Below are positions 14,206 to 21,505 of a stretch of DNA of 63,032 bases, one piece after another (the first letter of the stretch is position 1; each line of letters starts with the position of its first letter). Below the pieces are notes generated by a model. That model was not told the origin of the DNA and ran no database searches. It saw only the letters and a program-made list of their open reading frames with translations. The position numbers were made by a program, and so were the translations under genes. Source of the DNA: a virus; the IMG/VR virus record IMGVR_UViG_3300035668_000048, positions 1-63,032 of that record; one strand, given 5' to 3'.

Positions 14206-15125
14206 CCTAGATCCTCCCGTAGTCCTTTGAAAAACGGGTGCCGCACCTTGCCCTCTGCCGACTTCGCTCTGTACTCGATTTCTGCAAGTAGCGACGGTTC
14301 AACCCAAATGCCGCGATGCGCGATTTTCTTTGCGTAGGGCTGCGTCTTGCGGACGAGAGGTTTCAGCCTGGCTCGCAAATCCTTTTCAGACTGTGGCGTA
14401 AAGCCGTGATCGACCTTGCCGGCATAGATGAGCTGGCCGGACTTTTCGCGGCCGATGAAGATGCCATCCCATTTGTTGCCGTCTAGCGCGTACCCGGCGA
14501 TAGGCAGCGTCTCGCGTTGTGCGCACGTGACCTTAGCCCAATCGTTGGTCCGGTCGGTCGGGTAGCGGCTGTCCCGCACCTTGGACACAACGCCTTCAAG
14601 CCCGGCCTTGCACGCGTGCTTGAACATTTCCCGGCCGTCGATCTCAAAGCTTTCGCTAAACTGAATCGCGGTCTTTGCGATCAGCTTTTGCAGAATCGCC
14701 TTGCGCTCCAGGAGCGGCAATTTTCTCAAATCCTGCCCATTGAGATAAAGCAGGTCAAATGCCACCAAGACGATCTTGGTCGACTTGCCTTTGAGTTCGT
14801 TCTGCAAGACGGAAAAATCCGTTGTGCCATCTTCAGCGGGCACGACCACCTCGCCGTCAATGATCGCCGATCCGGCATTGATCAGGTATGCGTCGGCTGC
14901 AATCTTGCGGAAACGCTTGGTCCAGTCGTTTCCACGCCGCGTGTAGACTTTCGTGTCGTCATTGACGATATGCAACTGGACGCGGTAGCCGTCGAATTTG
15001 ATCTCGTGAATCCAACGCTCGCCACTCGGCACTCTTTCAACCTTCGTCGCAAGCGCGAAGGGGACGAAGCCGGGGTACGGCGCTTTCACGCCGATGGCAG
15101 GCTGTTTTCTACGCTGGAATGCCAC
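14202..15125 (-). CDS. ATP-dependent DNA ligase (LigD ligase-domain type)
   Basis: 307 residues from the GTG at 15125, which has GGAG 7 bases upstream; homologous bacterial proteins start at the same AFQRRKQP. Motif I is KFDGYR (Lys43, adenylated), followed by GEVVV near 91-95, FDLLYLNG (123-130), LEGVVSK (176-182) and WAKVT (196-200). An OB-fold domain ends the protein. It joins DNA breaks with ATP. The polymerase and phosphoesterase domains of full LigD are absent. Bacterial stand-alone ligases of this kind serve stationary-phase end joining; here it may aid genome circularisation or be a cargo gene. It is followed by one co-translated gene. Confidence 0.92.
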   Translation of the reverse strand: MAFQRRKQPAIGVKAPYPGFVPFALATKVERVPSGERWIHEIKFDGYRVQLHIVNDDTKVYTRRGNDWTKRFRKIAADAYLINAGSAIIDGEVVVPAEDGTTDFSVLQNELKGKSTKIVLVAFDLLYLNGQDLRKLPLLERKAILQKLIAKTAIQFSESFEIDGREMFKHACKAGLEGVVSKVRDSRYPTDRTNDWAKVTCAQRETLPIAGYALDGNKWDGIFIGREKSGQLIYAGKVDHGFTPQSEKDLRARLKPLVRKTQPYAKKIAHRGIWVEPSLLAEIEYRAKSAEGKVRHPFFKGLREDLG

Positions 15126-15259
15126 TCTAAACTCCACAACAGAACAGGGAGATTCAAAACGTTCCGCGCCGAATCGTTCCGGCGGCTGGAACCTTGAAGC
15201 AGCTTCCAAGTTCCAGAACTGCCGCCACATACAGAGCGGTCTGGCAACGGGAGAACGTA

Positions 15260-15439
15260 ATGGCTGTAAACAAGCCGGTTGGCGACAATGCGCGCAAAGG
15301 TGCGGTAAAGAAGCGAACGCAACGAAAGACTGCGGTTATGGGTGAGCCGGCCTGGGCCAAGCGCGACAAGACATCCGGCGAGTTCATGGCGGTGAAAAAG
15401 AGCGCGAAGAAGTTCAAGGGCGTGCGCAAAGAGAGGTAG
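15260..15439 (+). CDS. Small basic conserved rhizobial protein
   Basis: 59 residues, very basic: MAVNKPVGDNARKGAVKKR, then KTSGEFMAVKKSAKKFKGVRK. The combination NARKGAVKKR and KRxKTSGEFMAVKK is recurrent in Bradyrhizobium-type genomes. GGGAG precedes the ATG by 8 bases. It may bind nucleic acid. It is convergent with 15447-15890. Confidence 0.75.
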   Translation: MAVNKPVGDNARKGAVKKRTQRKTAVMGEPAWAKRDKTSGEFMAVKKSAKKFKGVRKER

Positions 15440-15446
15440 CTGGGCG

Positions 15447-15890
15447 TTACTCCCCATCAAATCGCCGTCGCGGCGCAAGTTGATGCAGCGTCGCCGCCGG
15501 CCGCTTTCCACCCGCCTTGCACTTCTGGCAGACGAGACGGCCGGCGAGATCATGAACGCAAGTTGTCGGCGGACGCCGCAGCGCGCACAGGTCAACCTCG
15601 CGCTTGGTCTTACAGCGCGAGCACTCAATTTCGAGCCAGGGAAATCCTCCGTTGATCGCCTGCTCAATCGTCGGTGACGGATCAATCGGCCCGCCGTCAC
15701 TCCACATTTTTTCGTTCCAGCTCTGGCAGGCTAGGTTGTCCGCTTCTCGGATCAAGGCTTCGCCGACCCGCCGCTTTTGCTCAGACTGTTCGGACAGGAT
15801 GCCGGCCATTGCGCGCGACTTCACCAGTTCCTTTTGCAGCGCCTTACGTTCGCCGCCTGACAGAGGGGTCGGGTGATATTTCGGGGCCAT
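15447..15890 (-). CDS. Conserved rhizobial protein with paired CxxC motifs
   Basis: 147 residues from the ATG at 15890. The first half is helical; the second carries IECSRCKTKREVDLCAL and CVHDLAGRLVCQKCKAGGKRPA, a four-Cys zinc ribbon typical of short rhizobial proteins. Function unknown, perhaps DNA binding. Confidence 0.75.
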   Translation of the reverse strand: MAPKYHPTPLSGGERKALQKELVKSRAMAGILSEQSEQKRRVGEALIREADNLACQSWNEKMWSDGGPIDPSPTIEQAINGGFPWLEIECSRCKTKREVDLCALRRPPTTCVHDLAGRLVCQKCKAGGKRPAATLHQLAPRRRFDGE

Positions 15891-16041
15891 CGCGCATTGA
15901 AGCGAATCCGCTGCGGCTAGGCAAACCTCATGACGGCAAGGGCGTACAGCGGGCTTGGACGCGTCAAATTGACGTACGTCCAAAGGCGGCGGACGGGACG
16001 ATGCCGGGTAACCACGTCCCCGGCTTTGGTTCCCGGAAAGG

Positions 16042-16071
16042 TTGCAAGAATCGTGGGATTGCGGCTAGGAT
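16042..16071 (+). promoter_or_regulatory. Candidate promoter of the membrane-protein pair
   Basis: TTGCAA (16042-16047) and TAGGAT (16066-16071) are separated by 18 bases and each matches consensus at four of six positions. It lies 30 bases before the GTG of the 16102 gene. The pair is isolated from the early operons, so a private promoter is expected. Confidence 0.4.
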
Positions 16072-16101
16072 GCAAAAAACAAGGTCTAACAGGGGGGTAG
16101 A

Positions 16102-16422
16102 GTGCTGGTTTTGGCCGCCGAAGGCCCGCCTGCGGGCGGCGTGCATGTCGATATCAAGGGAAGAACGGTCAGCGCCTCTGACCATGTCGTCACCACCATC
16201 GGCGGCACTTTGGAACGAATGTGGTCTAGGACGCTTGACTGGGCGGAAAGCAACCCTATTCAATTTGCACTCGTTCTCGTTCTGCTGGCGTTCATTTTCG
16301 TTCAGATAAGAAGGGGGCGAACCGAAAGGGCTGTACTGAAGACACAGTATGACGCGCATCGCGAGCAGATAAGGAATCAGGAGCCACCCTTGCCACTCCC
16401 GCCACCCACCCCAAAGGAGTAG
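16102..16422 (+). CDS. Small single-pass membrane protein
   Basis: 106 residues starting at a GTG with a G-rich ribosome site. A soluble N-terminal half precedes one transmembrane helix at about 54-69 (PIQFALVLVLLAFIFVQI), then a basic and Pro-rich tail (EPPLPLPPPTPKE). It is followed 5 bases later by another membrane protein gene. The pair could act in superinfection exclusion or as a moron; no family recognised. Confidence 0.65.
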   Translation: MLVLAAEGPPAGGVHVDIKGRTVSASDHVVTTIGGTLERMWSRTLDWAESNPIQFALVLVLLAFIFVQIRRGRTERAVLKTQYDAHREQIRNQEPPLPLPPPTPKE

Positions 16423-16427
16423 CGCAA

Positions 16428-16982
16428 ATGACTTTTTTACCCGTCGTCATTTCCAGTGGAGTATTAATTTTATTTTTTGCTGATCGACGCCTTAAGGCCG
16501 CGGCCCAGCCATTGCGACTGCGACTGGCCGAAAAGGGGGAGGACTTTCTCAACAGACCTGACTTGCCGGAAACGGTTCGTCGTCATGTCAAATTTCTGCT
16601 AGACCACGCCTTTGGCATGCGCCTGTCTCTCTTGATGGCGCTATTTATGATCCCTGCGATTGCAGTTCTGTTCGTTGCCAATCAGCGGGTATTGCTGCGT
16701 TCTGTTGAAAAAATGAAGCTACTGAGTCCTGCAGACAGGGCCACGTTCTTTGAAATTTGCCGGTTACATGACCGTATCACACTAACCAATCACTACTTCT
16801 TGCTTCCAATTATCGAGCTTGAGATGGTTTTGTTTATGCCTCTAGCCATTGTGCTTCGGGGCATTATTCGCGGAAATGTTCCGGAGACTGGCGGACGAGA
16901 GTCGGTCATCAGTTATATCGAAGATAAACGCATTCATGGCTTGAGACTTAAACACTCACATGCCGCTGCCAGCACCCGGTAA
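16428..16982 (+). CDS. Multi-pass membrane protein
   Basis: 184 residues with about three transmembrane segments, near 4-18 (LPVVISSGVLILFFA), 66-84 (SLLMALFMIPAIAVLFVA) and 122-143 (FLLPIIELEMVLFMPLAIVL). AAAGGAG stands before the ATG. Codon usage is more AT-rich than in its neighbours, a sign of separate acquisition. Operon with the preceding membrane gene. Function unknown. Confidence 0.7.
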   Translation: MTFLPVVISSGVLILFFADRRLKAAAQPLRLRLAEKGEDFLNRPDLPETVRRHVKFLLDHAFGMRLSLLMALFMIPAIAVLFVANQRVLLRSVEKMKLLSPADRATFFEICRLHDRITLTNHYFLLPIIELEMVLFMPLAIVLRGIIRGNVPETGGRESVISYIEDKRIHGLRLKHSHAAASTR

Positions 16983-17030
16983 AATCTACGCCCTTGCCGC
17001 GCTTCACTGCCAGAGCCGCTAGGTGCCGAT

Positions 17031-17975
17031 CTAAAACCGCACGCCAAACAGGGCGGTGCCGCGGGTGGTCCAAAGCAATTGATCGGCAGACGATTTAGCG
17101 ACGTTTCCGGCAAGGGTGGCTTGACTTCCTGCGTGGTTAGCCACCTCTACGTCGGCACTCAAACGAGCAAAGAATTGGCCCCAATTACTCTCTAAGCCCA
17201 CCCCGAATATAGCGGAAGGCAACCACGATGCCGTCGTTGCTGAAACCAAGGGAAGTCCGGCATTTGCGGTTCCGGTAAATTGGAGCGTAAACGGGTCTCG
17301 GACAGAAACCACCAGTTGACGCTGGTCATAGGTGAAGGACTCTCGAACGTGTGTCGCACCAACGCCGGCCTTGGCAAAAACGAGCGTGTCGCCAAAGACG
17401 AGACCGGCCCTGGTAGCAATGTGAATGCCAAAATCGTTGTGTAATCGATAGGAAAGAGGCACGTTTCCAAAACCCGGGGAGAACACCAATTGGGAGCCCG
17501 TTCCGACGCCAGAAGTGCCTCCGAACCTTGCATCAACTTCGATCCCAACAATGCCCGGGCCGATTGCGATATTCTTGCCAAGCAGCAGATTGCCCATTCC
17601 GCCCGCAGCTGAGTTCATGCTTGTAGGGTAAGGGAAGGTTGCTAAGTTTCCTGGAAAAACTTCGGCCCTACGGCCAGCTCCCACTCCGTACCCCCCTCCG
17701 ATCGCAGCATAGTACCCATCAAACGGGTTACGGGCGGGCAGGGGATCTAGCACAACAGTCTTGACCGGCACCGCGGCTTGGGCGTCCAAGGGCGCTGCGC
17801 GGGCAACGGGCCGTACCGCAGCGGGCTTCGCTGCGCCTCGCGTGACAGCCTCAAAGCAGGCGAGTCGCTCGGGAGCGCTCTTGCGGGCACCGCAGAATTT
17901 CAGGTCGTCGGATACGTCGGCGAAAGCCAAGGTAGAAAAGCAAGATAAGCCAATAATCGCGGTAATAACTCTCAT
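17031..17975 (-). CDS. Outer-membrane beta-barrel protein in the repressor operon
   Basis: 314 residues with a clear signal peptide (RVITAIIGLSCFSTLAFA, cleaved before DVSDD). The mature start DDLKFCGARKSAPERLACFE resembles the CxxxxxERLACFD motif of small envelope proteins. After a Pro/Ala linker, from about residue 85, alternating strands with Gly/Tyr girdles run to the terminal Phe of TALFGVRF, as in OmpA/OmpW-like barrels. The ATG at 17975 has GGAG 7 bases before it and lies 3 bases after the repressor stop, so it is probably expressed from the lysogenic transcript. A surface-modifying conversion gene is likely. Confidence 0.8.
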   Translation of the reverse strand: MRVITAIIGLSCFSTLAFADVSDDLKFCGARKSAPERLACFEAVTRGAAKPAAVRPVARAAPLDAQAAVPVKTVVLDPLPARNPFDGYYAAIGGGYGVGAGRRAEVFPGNLATFPYPTSMNSAAGGMGNLLLGKNIAIGPGIVGIEVDARFGGTSGVGTGSQLVFSPGFGNVPLSYRLHNDFGIHIATRAGLVFGDTLVFAKAGVGATHVRESFTYDQRQLVVSVRDPFTLQFTGTANAGLPLVSATTASWLPSAIFGVGLESNWGQFFARLSADVEVANHAGSQATLAGNVAKSSADQLLWTTRGTALFGVRF

Positions 17976-17978
17976 CAC

Positions 17979-18641
17979 CTATCTCCTCGAATATTTACCC
18001 AAAACTCGATGCGCCCATTGCCATTCTTTGCGGGGCATCGAAAAATCTTTCTTGGCCCCTTCGGGCGGGTTGTGCTGTGAAACCAGCCAGCTATCAGGAG
18101 TCGCGCGTCGCAGCTCTTTGATCGATGCTCGCGCTGCGCCTTCGCGTTCGGCATAAAAAATATGGACTTCGTTAGGCTGAAATGGGAGCAGCGGATTTAC
18201 GATCGCTGTCTCGCCGTGACGGTATTCGGGCCACATAGATGTCCCGGTAATTATGAGGCCGTAAGCCTCGCGAATGTTTGATACGATTGATGGTCGCGGA
18301 ATGATCTCAATAGGGTCTGTTGAAAGAATAATTTCGCCTGCGCCACCCTCGGCTGACGCGTACACCTTGAAATCCTCGGCGCCCAAAACCCGATGAATGA
18401 TCGAGCCTGGGGACGGCAGTGGCGGGGCGATACCAGCTAACTCGGGGTCCAGTTCATCCATCGACAAGTCCAGCAGACGCGCGATGGCCGGCAAGACGGA
18501 CGGCATGCGTTTAAAGTCGCCATTTTCGATCCGGCCAATTGTGGACTGGCCGCCGCCAACGGTTTCGGCGACTTCCTCCTGCGAGAGCCCTTTGAGTTCC
18601 CGCGCATTCCGAATCCGAAGGCCAACCTCTTTTGCGTCCAT
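17979..18641 (-). CDS. CI-like prophage repressor (HTH plus S24 peptidase)
   Basis: 220 residues. Residues 8-62 form an HTH_XRE domain (IRNARELKGLSQEEVAETVG, GQSTIGRIENG). The C-terminal LexA/CI-type domain has Ser135 in GTSMWPE and Lys175 in ASIKEL, the expected autoproteolysis dyad. Ala101-Gly102 in EGGAGEI lies 34 residues before Ser135, close to the spacing of the LexA cleavage site, so RecA-stimulated cleavage is plausible. The start is the only ATG in frame and sits 10 bases from the operator array, with AGGG right against it, so the mRNA may be nearly leaderless. It probably keeps PL and PR silent. Confidence 0.93.
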   Translation of the reverse strand: MDAKEVGLRIRNARELKGLSQEEVAETVGGGQSTIGRIENGDFKRMPSVLPAIARLLDLSMDELDPELAGIAPPLPSPGSIIHRVLGAEDFKVYASAEGGAGEIILSTDPIEIIPRPSIVSNIREAYGLIITGTSMWPEYRHGETAIVNPLLPFQPNEVHIFYAEREGAARASIKELRRATPDSWLVSQHNPPEGAKKDFSMPRKEWQWAHRVLGKYSRR

Positions 18642-18651
18642 CCCTATTCTG

Positions 18652-18716
18652 TACCCGGTTACGGGTACGAAGGGGTAATCCCTTTGCGGGTATTGACGGG
18701 TACCCGAATTTGGGTT
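18652..18716. promoter_or_regulatory. OR-like operator array (three sites)
   Basis: Site A at 18652-18667 is a perfect TACCCG-N4-CGGGTA palindrome. Site B at 18677-18692 is degenerate on one side and ends CGGGTA. Site C at 18701-18716 reads TACCCG-AATT-TGGGTT. Their centres are 25 and 24 bases apart, so they face the same side of the helix, as in lambdoid right operators. An extra CGGGTACCCG lies at 18697-18706. Confidence 0.7.
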
Positions 18717-18721
18717 ATTTG
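18693..18721 (+). promoter_or_regulatory. Right early promoter (PR)
   Basis: A -35 TTGACG (18693-18698) and a weaker -10 TATTTG (18716-18721) are 17 bases apart. Site C fills the spacer. The predicted start near 18728 would place the Cro-like ATG at 18730 at the very 5' end of the transcript. Confidence 0.6.
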
Positions 18722-18729
18722 CTATTTCC

Positions 18730-19008
18730 ATGGACGCTCCCGCCAAACTTAATCCGCACGTCAAAGCAGCTATCGATGCCTGCGGCGGAAAGCAGGCGCT
18801 CCTCGCAGAACGGCTTGGCTGCGCCCAGCAGACGGTCAGTAAGCTCCTCTTGGGTGAAATCGAGATCGATCCGACTTGGGCAGTGCGTCTCTCGCGAGCG
18901 GCACCCGGGGCGGTTTCAGCTTTAGCGGCCTGCCCAACGCTGGCGGGCGCCATTCCAACAGCCGACGAGCAAGCTCCCGAACCAGCACTAGATCGGGTGG
19001 GGCCATGA
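18730..19008 (+). CDS. Cro/YdaS-like antirepressor
   Basis: 92 residues. An N-terminal HTH, HVKAAIDACGGKQALLAERLG then AQQTVSKLLLGE, belongs to the Cro/YdaS group that faces CI genes in lambdoid phages. A Pro/Ala-rich tail follows. It is divergent from the repressor across the operator array and should shut off the repressor after induction. No Shine-Dalgarno sequence is visible; translation may be leaderless. Its stop overlaps the next start (ATGA). Confidence 0.88.
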   Translation: MDAPAKLNPHVKAAIDACGGKQALLAERLGCAQQTVSKLLLGEIEIDPTWAVRLSRAAPGAVSALAACPTLAGAIPTADEQAPEPALDRVGP

Positions 19009-19316
19009 CCGATCATTCCGGCGAATTCCTCAAGTGCGACACGCCAACTTGCGACCATTTCGAGATGGCGCGGATTTGCGCGGCGAATGTCGGCAAGGCT
19101 TGCCCGAAGTGCGGCGCAAACCTCTTGACGCGTGAAGACTTTGTGAACTTCCGAACCATCCAGGCATCGATGGCGGCGCTGAACGAACTGGCGTTGCTCT
19201 CTAATCCTGACGCGCCGACGGTTCTCATGGCGACACACCTTCACGGCGACCGCCTTCGACGGAAGATCGTCGATTCGGCAGACACCAATCCGTTTCCAAA
19301 TCGGGTGCCCGCATGA
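19005..19316 (+). CDS. Zinc-ribbon early protein
   Basis: 103 residues. CDTPTCDHFE and CPKCGANLLTREDF form a zinc ribbon widely found in phages just right of cro (HSGEFLKCDTPxC...KPCPKCGxNLLT). The C-terminus is helical. It may bind nucleic acid or RNA polymerase. Overlaps both neighbours by 4 bases. Confidence 0.8.
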   Translation: MTDHSGEFLKCDTPTCDHFEMARICAANVGKACPKCGANLLTREDFVNFRTIQASMAALNELALLSNPDAPTVLMATHLHGDRLRRKIVDSADTNPFPNRVPA

Positions 19317-19882
19317 ACGGCGCCACCGCACTCCACACCCGCGCGCCGTGCGATGAATGCGGCGAGATGCCAGCGACTCGCGAAGGCGAGGGCGGGATCA
19401 TCATTTGCGATCGCTGCGGAGCCGCCAGTCCGCACGTGAACGATAGCGTCGCACACGCTCCAGACCCGCTCGGGGCGCTGCTCGGGGGGATGCTGGCCTG
19501 CCGTCCAATGTGCCTGCGCTGCAAGACGAAGCCCGCGCTATTACGGCTCGCGTCCGGCGTGTTCTGTTCCGAATGTTCCAGTTTCGCCGCAGTCCCCTTC
19601 GGCGAGAACGTGACGGTCGCGGGATTTCCCTCCAGCCCATCCGCTCCTGCGGCCGTCACGATCAATTCGCGCGATGGCTTCGACTCCGAAATCGAAGCCG
19701 CCATCTCTGCACTTGAAATAGGTTGGGGTCGCCGCGCTGAGGCGGACGCTCCGGTATACCTCGGCGCCGATCGCGCCAGCGGTCCTGACATCAGCGCGAA
19801 GTATGACGCGACGTCGGCAAGCTTCGCGGCGATCGATAGCGCTCCGAACGACATTTCTAAATCATCAACAGCGAGCATCTGA
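19313..19882 (+). CDS. Protein with two tandem Cys4 zinc ribbons
   Basis: 189 residues. The first ribbon is CDECGEMP...CDRCGAAS (about 13-38), the second CLRCKTKPALLRLASGVFC...CSSF (about 67-90). The remainder is Ser/Ala-rich and acidic. Looks like a nucleic-acid-binding adaptor. Function unknown; ATGA overlap upstream. Confidence 0.7.
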   Translation: MNGATALHTRAPCDECGEMPATREGEGGIIICDRCGAASPHVNDSVAHAPDPLGALLGGMLACRPMCLRCKTKPALLRLASGVFCSECSSFAAVPFGENVTVAGFPSSPSAPAAVTINSRDGFDSEIEAAISALEIGWGRRAEADAPVYLGADRASGPDISAKYDATSASFAAIDSAPNDISKSSTASI

Positions 19883-19885
19883 ACC

Positions 19886-20431
19886 ATGGACGCATCATCG
19901 ACCATGACGAACAGTTTTGCCAAATCGCCGCACGCCCAAAACGGGGAAACATTTCCCCAAATTGGGGAAACTAATTCTCGCGTCATCAACAAATTCAAGG
20001 ACATGTTCGGAGATTCTGCGGCGGTTGTCCTTGGTCGATGGCTCGGTATTTCCGACAAGACGGCAAAGCGAAAATTGCGCGGCGAGCGTCCGCTTACGCT
20101 TGAAGAATATGGAAAGCTGGTGCGCGATACTCGGGGCTTCAGTTTTGTCGAGGCCGTTGCTTCGGACTGTGGCTTTGAATGGTGGCGAATATGCGCGGCG
20201 TTGATGGACGCTGCCGATATCCGTAAGATGCAGATGGCGGCGAAGCGACGTATCGCCAAAACCCTCGAAAGCGCGCTCGATGCCGACCGATCTCTTGCCG
20301 CCGCCATCGCCAGAGCAGACGCCTTGGCTGTACACGACGAGGACCACGCTCGCCCGTATGGTGATGCACTTCGGTCAATGGCTCGGGTATCTGATCGCCC
20401 CGTGGCTCCGTCCAAAGGACGGCCCCGATGA
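19886..20431 (+). CDS. HTH DNA-binding protein, possible CII-like regulator
   Basis: 181 residues. Residues 34-70 (VINKFKDMFGDSAAVVLGRW, LGISDKTAKRKLRGER) form a helix-turn-helix. A long helical C-terminal half follows. Its place two genes after cro suggests a CII-type activator or replication-linked regulator, but sequence resemblance is weak. The DNA near its start carries overlapping palindromes (19943-19970). Confidence 0.65.
   Translation: MDASSTMTNSFAKSPHAQNGETFPQIGETNSRVINKFKDMFGDSAAVVLGRWLGISDKTAKRKLRGERPLTLEEYGKLVRDTRGFSFVEAVASDCGFEWWRICAALMDAADIRKMQMAAKRRIAKTLESALDADRSLAAAIARADALAVHDEDHARPYGDALRSMARVSDRPVAPSKGRPR
19943..19970. promoter_or_regulatory. Three alternating GGGGAAA/TTTCCCC half-sites
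   Basis: GGGGAAA (19943-19949), TTTCCCC (19952-19958) and GGGGAAA (19964-19970) make two overlapping palindromes, one 7+2+7 and one 9+1+9 and perfect. They lie within codons 20-28 of the HTH gene. Likely a protein-binding site or an RNA hairpin that affects its own expression. Confidence 0.45.
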
Positions 20432-20712
20432 CGGAAACCAAAAACGCGACTGACATTCTGTGGTGTTGCCACGTTCGCGGTCCGGATGATGTTCACGCCG
20501 CGCCGGATTATGCGACGGCGCTGAAATGGTCCGATCTTGTCAATTCGTGCAATTGGCGCGGCCTGCGTGGGACCACCAAGCCGCCGCTTTCGTGGGACGA
20601 CTGCCTTTTGAAGGCGGCACCCGCGGTGTGGCCATGGACCGCCGAATCTCACGCCGACTCTTTGCCGAAAAGCATAGCTGATTTTGCCATCAAGGCAGAA
20701 CAGCCCGCGTAA
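20428..20712 (+). CDS. Conserved phage protein (WCCHVRGPDDVH family)
   Basis: 94 residues. The segments ILWCCHVRGPDDVHAAPDY, ATALKWSDLVN and AAPAVWPWTAESHADSLPKS characterise a small phage family of unknown role found in early regions. ATGA overlap upstream. Confidence 0.8.
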   Translation: MTETKNATDILWCCHVRGPDDVHAAPDYATALKWSDLVNSCNWRGLRGTTKPPLSWDDCLLKAAPAVWPWTAESHADSLPKSIADFAIKAEQPA

Positions 20713-20749
20713 CCACGTCTCGTTTCGTAAGCGTACCCCTCAGCACTAT

Positions 20750-20771
20750 CCCGCGAGACTGTATTCGCGGG
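20750..20771 (+). ncRNA. Perfect intergenic hairpin
   Basis: CCCGCGA (20750-20756) pairs with TCGCGGG (20765-20771) around an 8-base loop, in the 93-base gap before the 20806 gene. No U-run follows; GGGAGGGGGAA does. It could be an RNA stability or processing element rather than a terminator. Confidence 0.35.
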
Positions 20772-20805
20772 GGAGGGGGAATCACAAAAAGTAGGGAATC
20801 GTGTG

Positions 20806-21189
20806 ATGGGGCCATTCGAAAAAAGTTTCTGGTCACCCGAAGAATGGTCCCGCGCGCAAGTTCACTTCGCAGCCGGGAAGACCATCGCTGAAACAGCGCC
20901 GCTGATCGGAAAGACATACAAGCAACTAGCCGGCAAGGTCCTTTGGGAGAGGATGACGGAAGCACAGAAGGTCGCCAGGCGCGCCAGGATCAACGCACGG
21001 CGTCACGCTTCCGGTGAATACAAATCAACACCACGTCCAGATAAGCCCGTCGTCAGACCAAGGGCGTGCCCAAAACAGATCGCAGATCGCGACAGGCGAC
21101 ACACAATTATGCCGCGTGATCTCACTGCGGCTTTCTTTGGCGATCCATTGCCGGGGTACTCGGCATTAGACCAGGAGCGCGCCGTATGA
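20806..21189 (+). CDS. SANT/HTH-like DNA-binding protein
   Basis: 127 residues. WSPEEWSRAQVHFAAGKTIAE, then PLIGKTYKQLAGKVLWERM, is a three-helix Myb/SANT-like fold common in rhizobial phages. A basic segment (RRARINARRH) follows. The ATG at 20806 was preferred to a GTG 3 bases earlier. Probably regulatory. Confidence 0.65.
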   Translation: MGPFEKSFWSPEEWSRAQVHFAAGKTIAETAPLIGKTYKQLAGKVLWERMTEAQKVARRARINARRHASGEYKSTPRPDKPVVRPRACPKQIADRDRRHTIMPRDLTAAFFGDPLPGYSALDQERAV

Positions 21190-21443
21190 AAATCCCGCGC
21201 CAGAAAATCACAGCCGCACAGCAGCACGAATTGTTGCAGGTCTATTTGCACCTCGGTCTGGAGCCGTCTGCCGAACTCTCGCGCGAATATGGCGTGTCAC
21301 CCAACTACGCAATGAGCCACGCGGGCGCGCTCGGCCTCGCGCCGCGGCGAAAACATAGGGGTGGAGGAAGCATTGCAAAGAGGGTCGACCATAGCGATCC
21401 GCGCTGGGCCCGCGCGCTTGCAATCGGAGTCGTGGTCGTATGA
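21186..21443 (+). CDS. Small HTH-like protein
   Basis: 85 residues with ATGA overlaps on both sides. A helix-turn-helix-like stretch, ELSREYGVSPNYAMSHAGAL, precedes a basic RRKHRGGGSIAKR region. Possibly a DNA-binding regulator. Confidence 0.6.
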   Translation: MKIPRQKITAAQQHELLQVYLHLGLEPSAELSREYGVSPNYAMSHAGALGLAPRRKHRGGGSIAKRVDHSDPRWARALAIGVVVV

Positions 21444-21505
21444 TCGAGGCGGGCAAAGAAGGCGAACTGGCACTCTATCTCGGCATGTTCGGAGCGCCCG
21501 CATGA
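21440..21505 (+). CDS. Tiny coupled frame (21 aa)
   Basis: MIEAGKEGELALYLGMFGAP plus one residue, bounded by ATGA overlaps with the genes on both sides (21440-21443, 21502-21505). It may be a genuine microprotein or only a translational bridge. It resembles the N-terminal helix of short phage HTH proteins. Confidence 0.4.
   Translation: MIEAGKEGELALYLGMFGAPA

Noticed and set aside
18642-19331. 450-codon version of the repressor
   Set aside because: The extension crosses the operators and the Cro gene; the ATG at 18641 starts directly before the HTH.
19225-20652. 475-codon minus-strand open frame
   Set aside because: Runs against four coupled plus-strand genes with recognisable families; Ser/Arg-rich as antisense frames are here.
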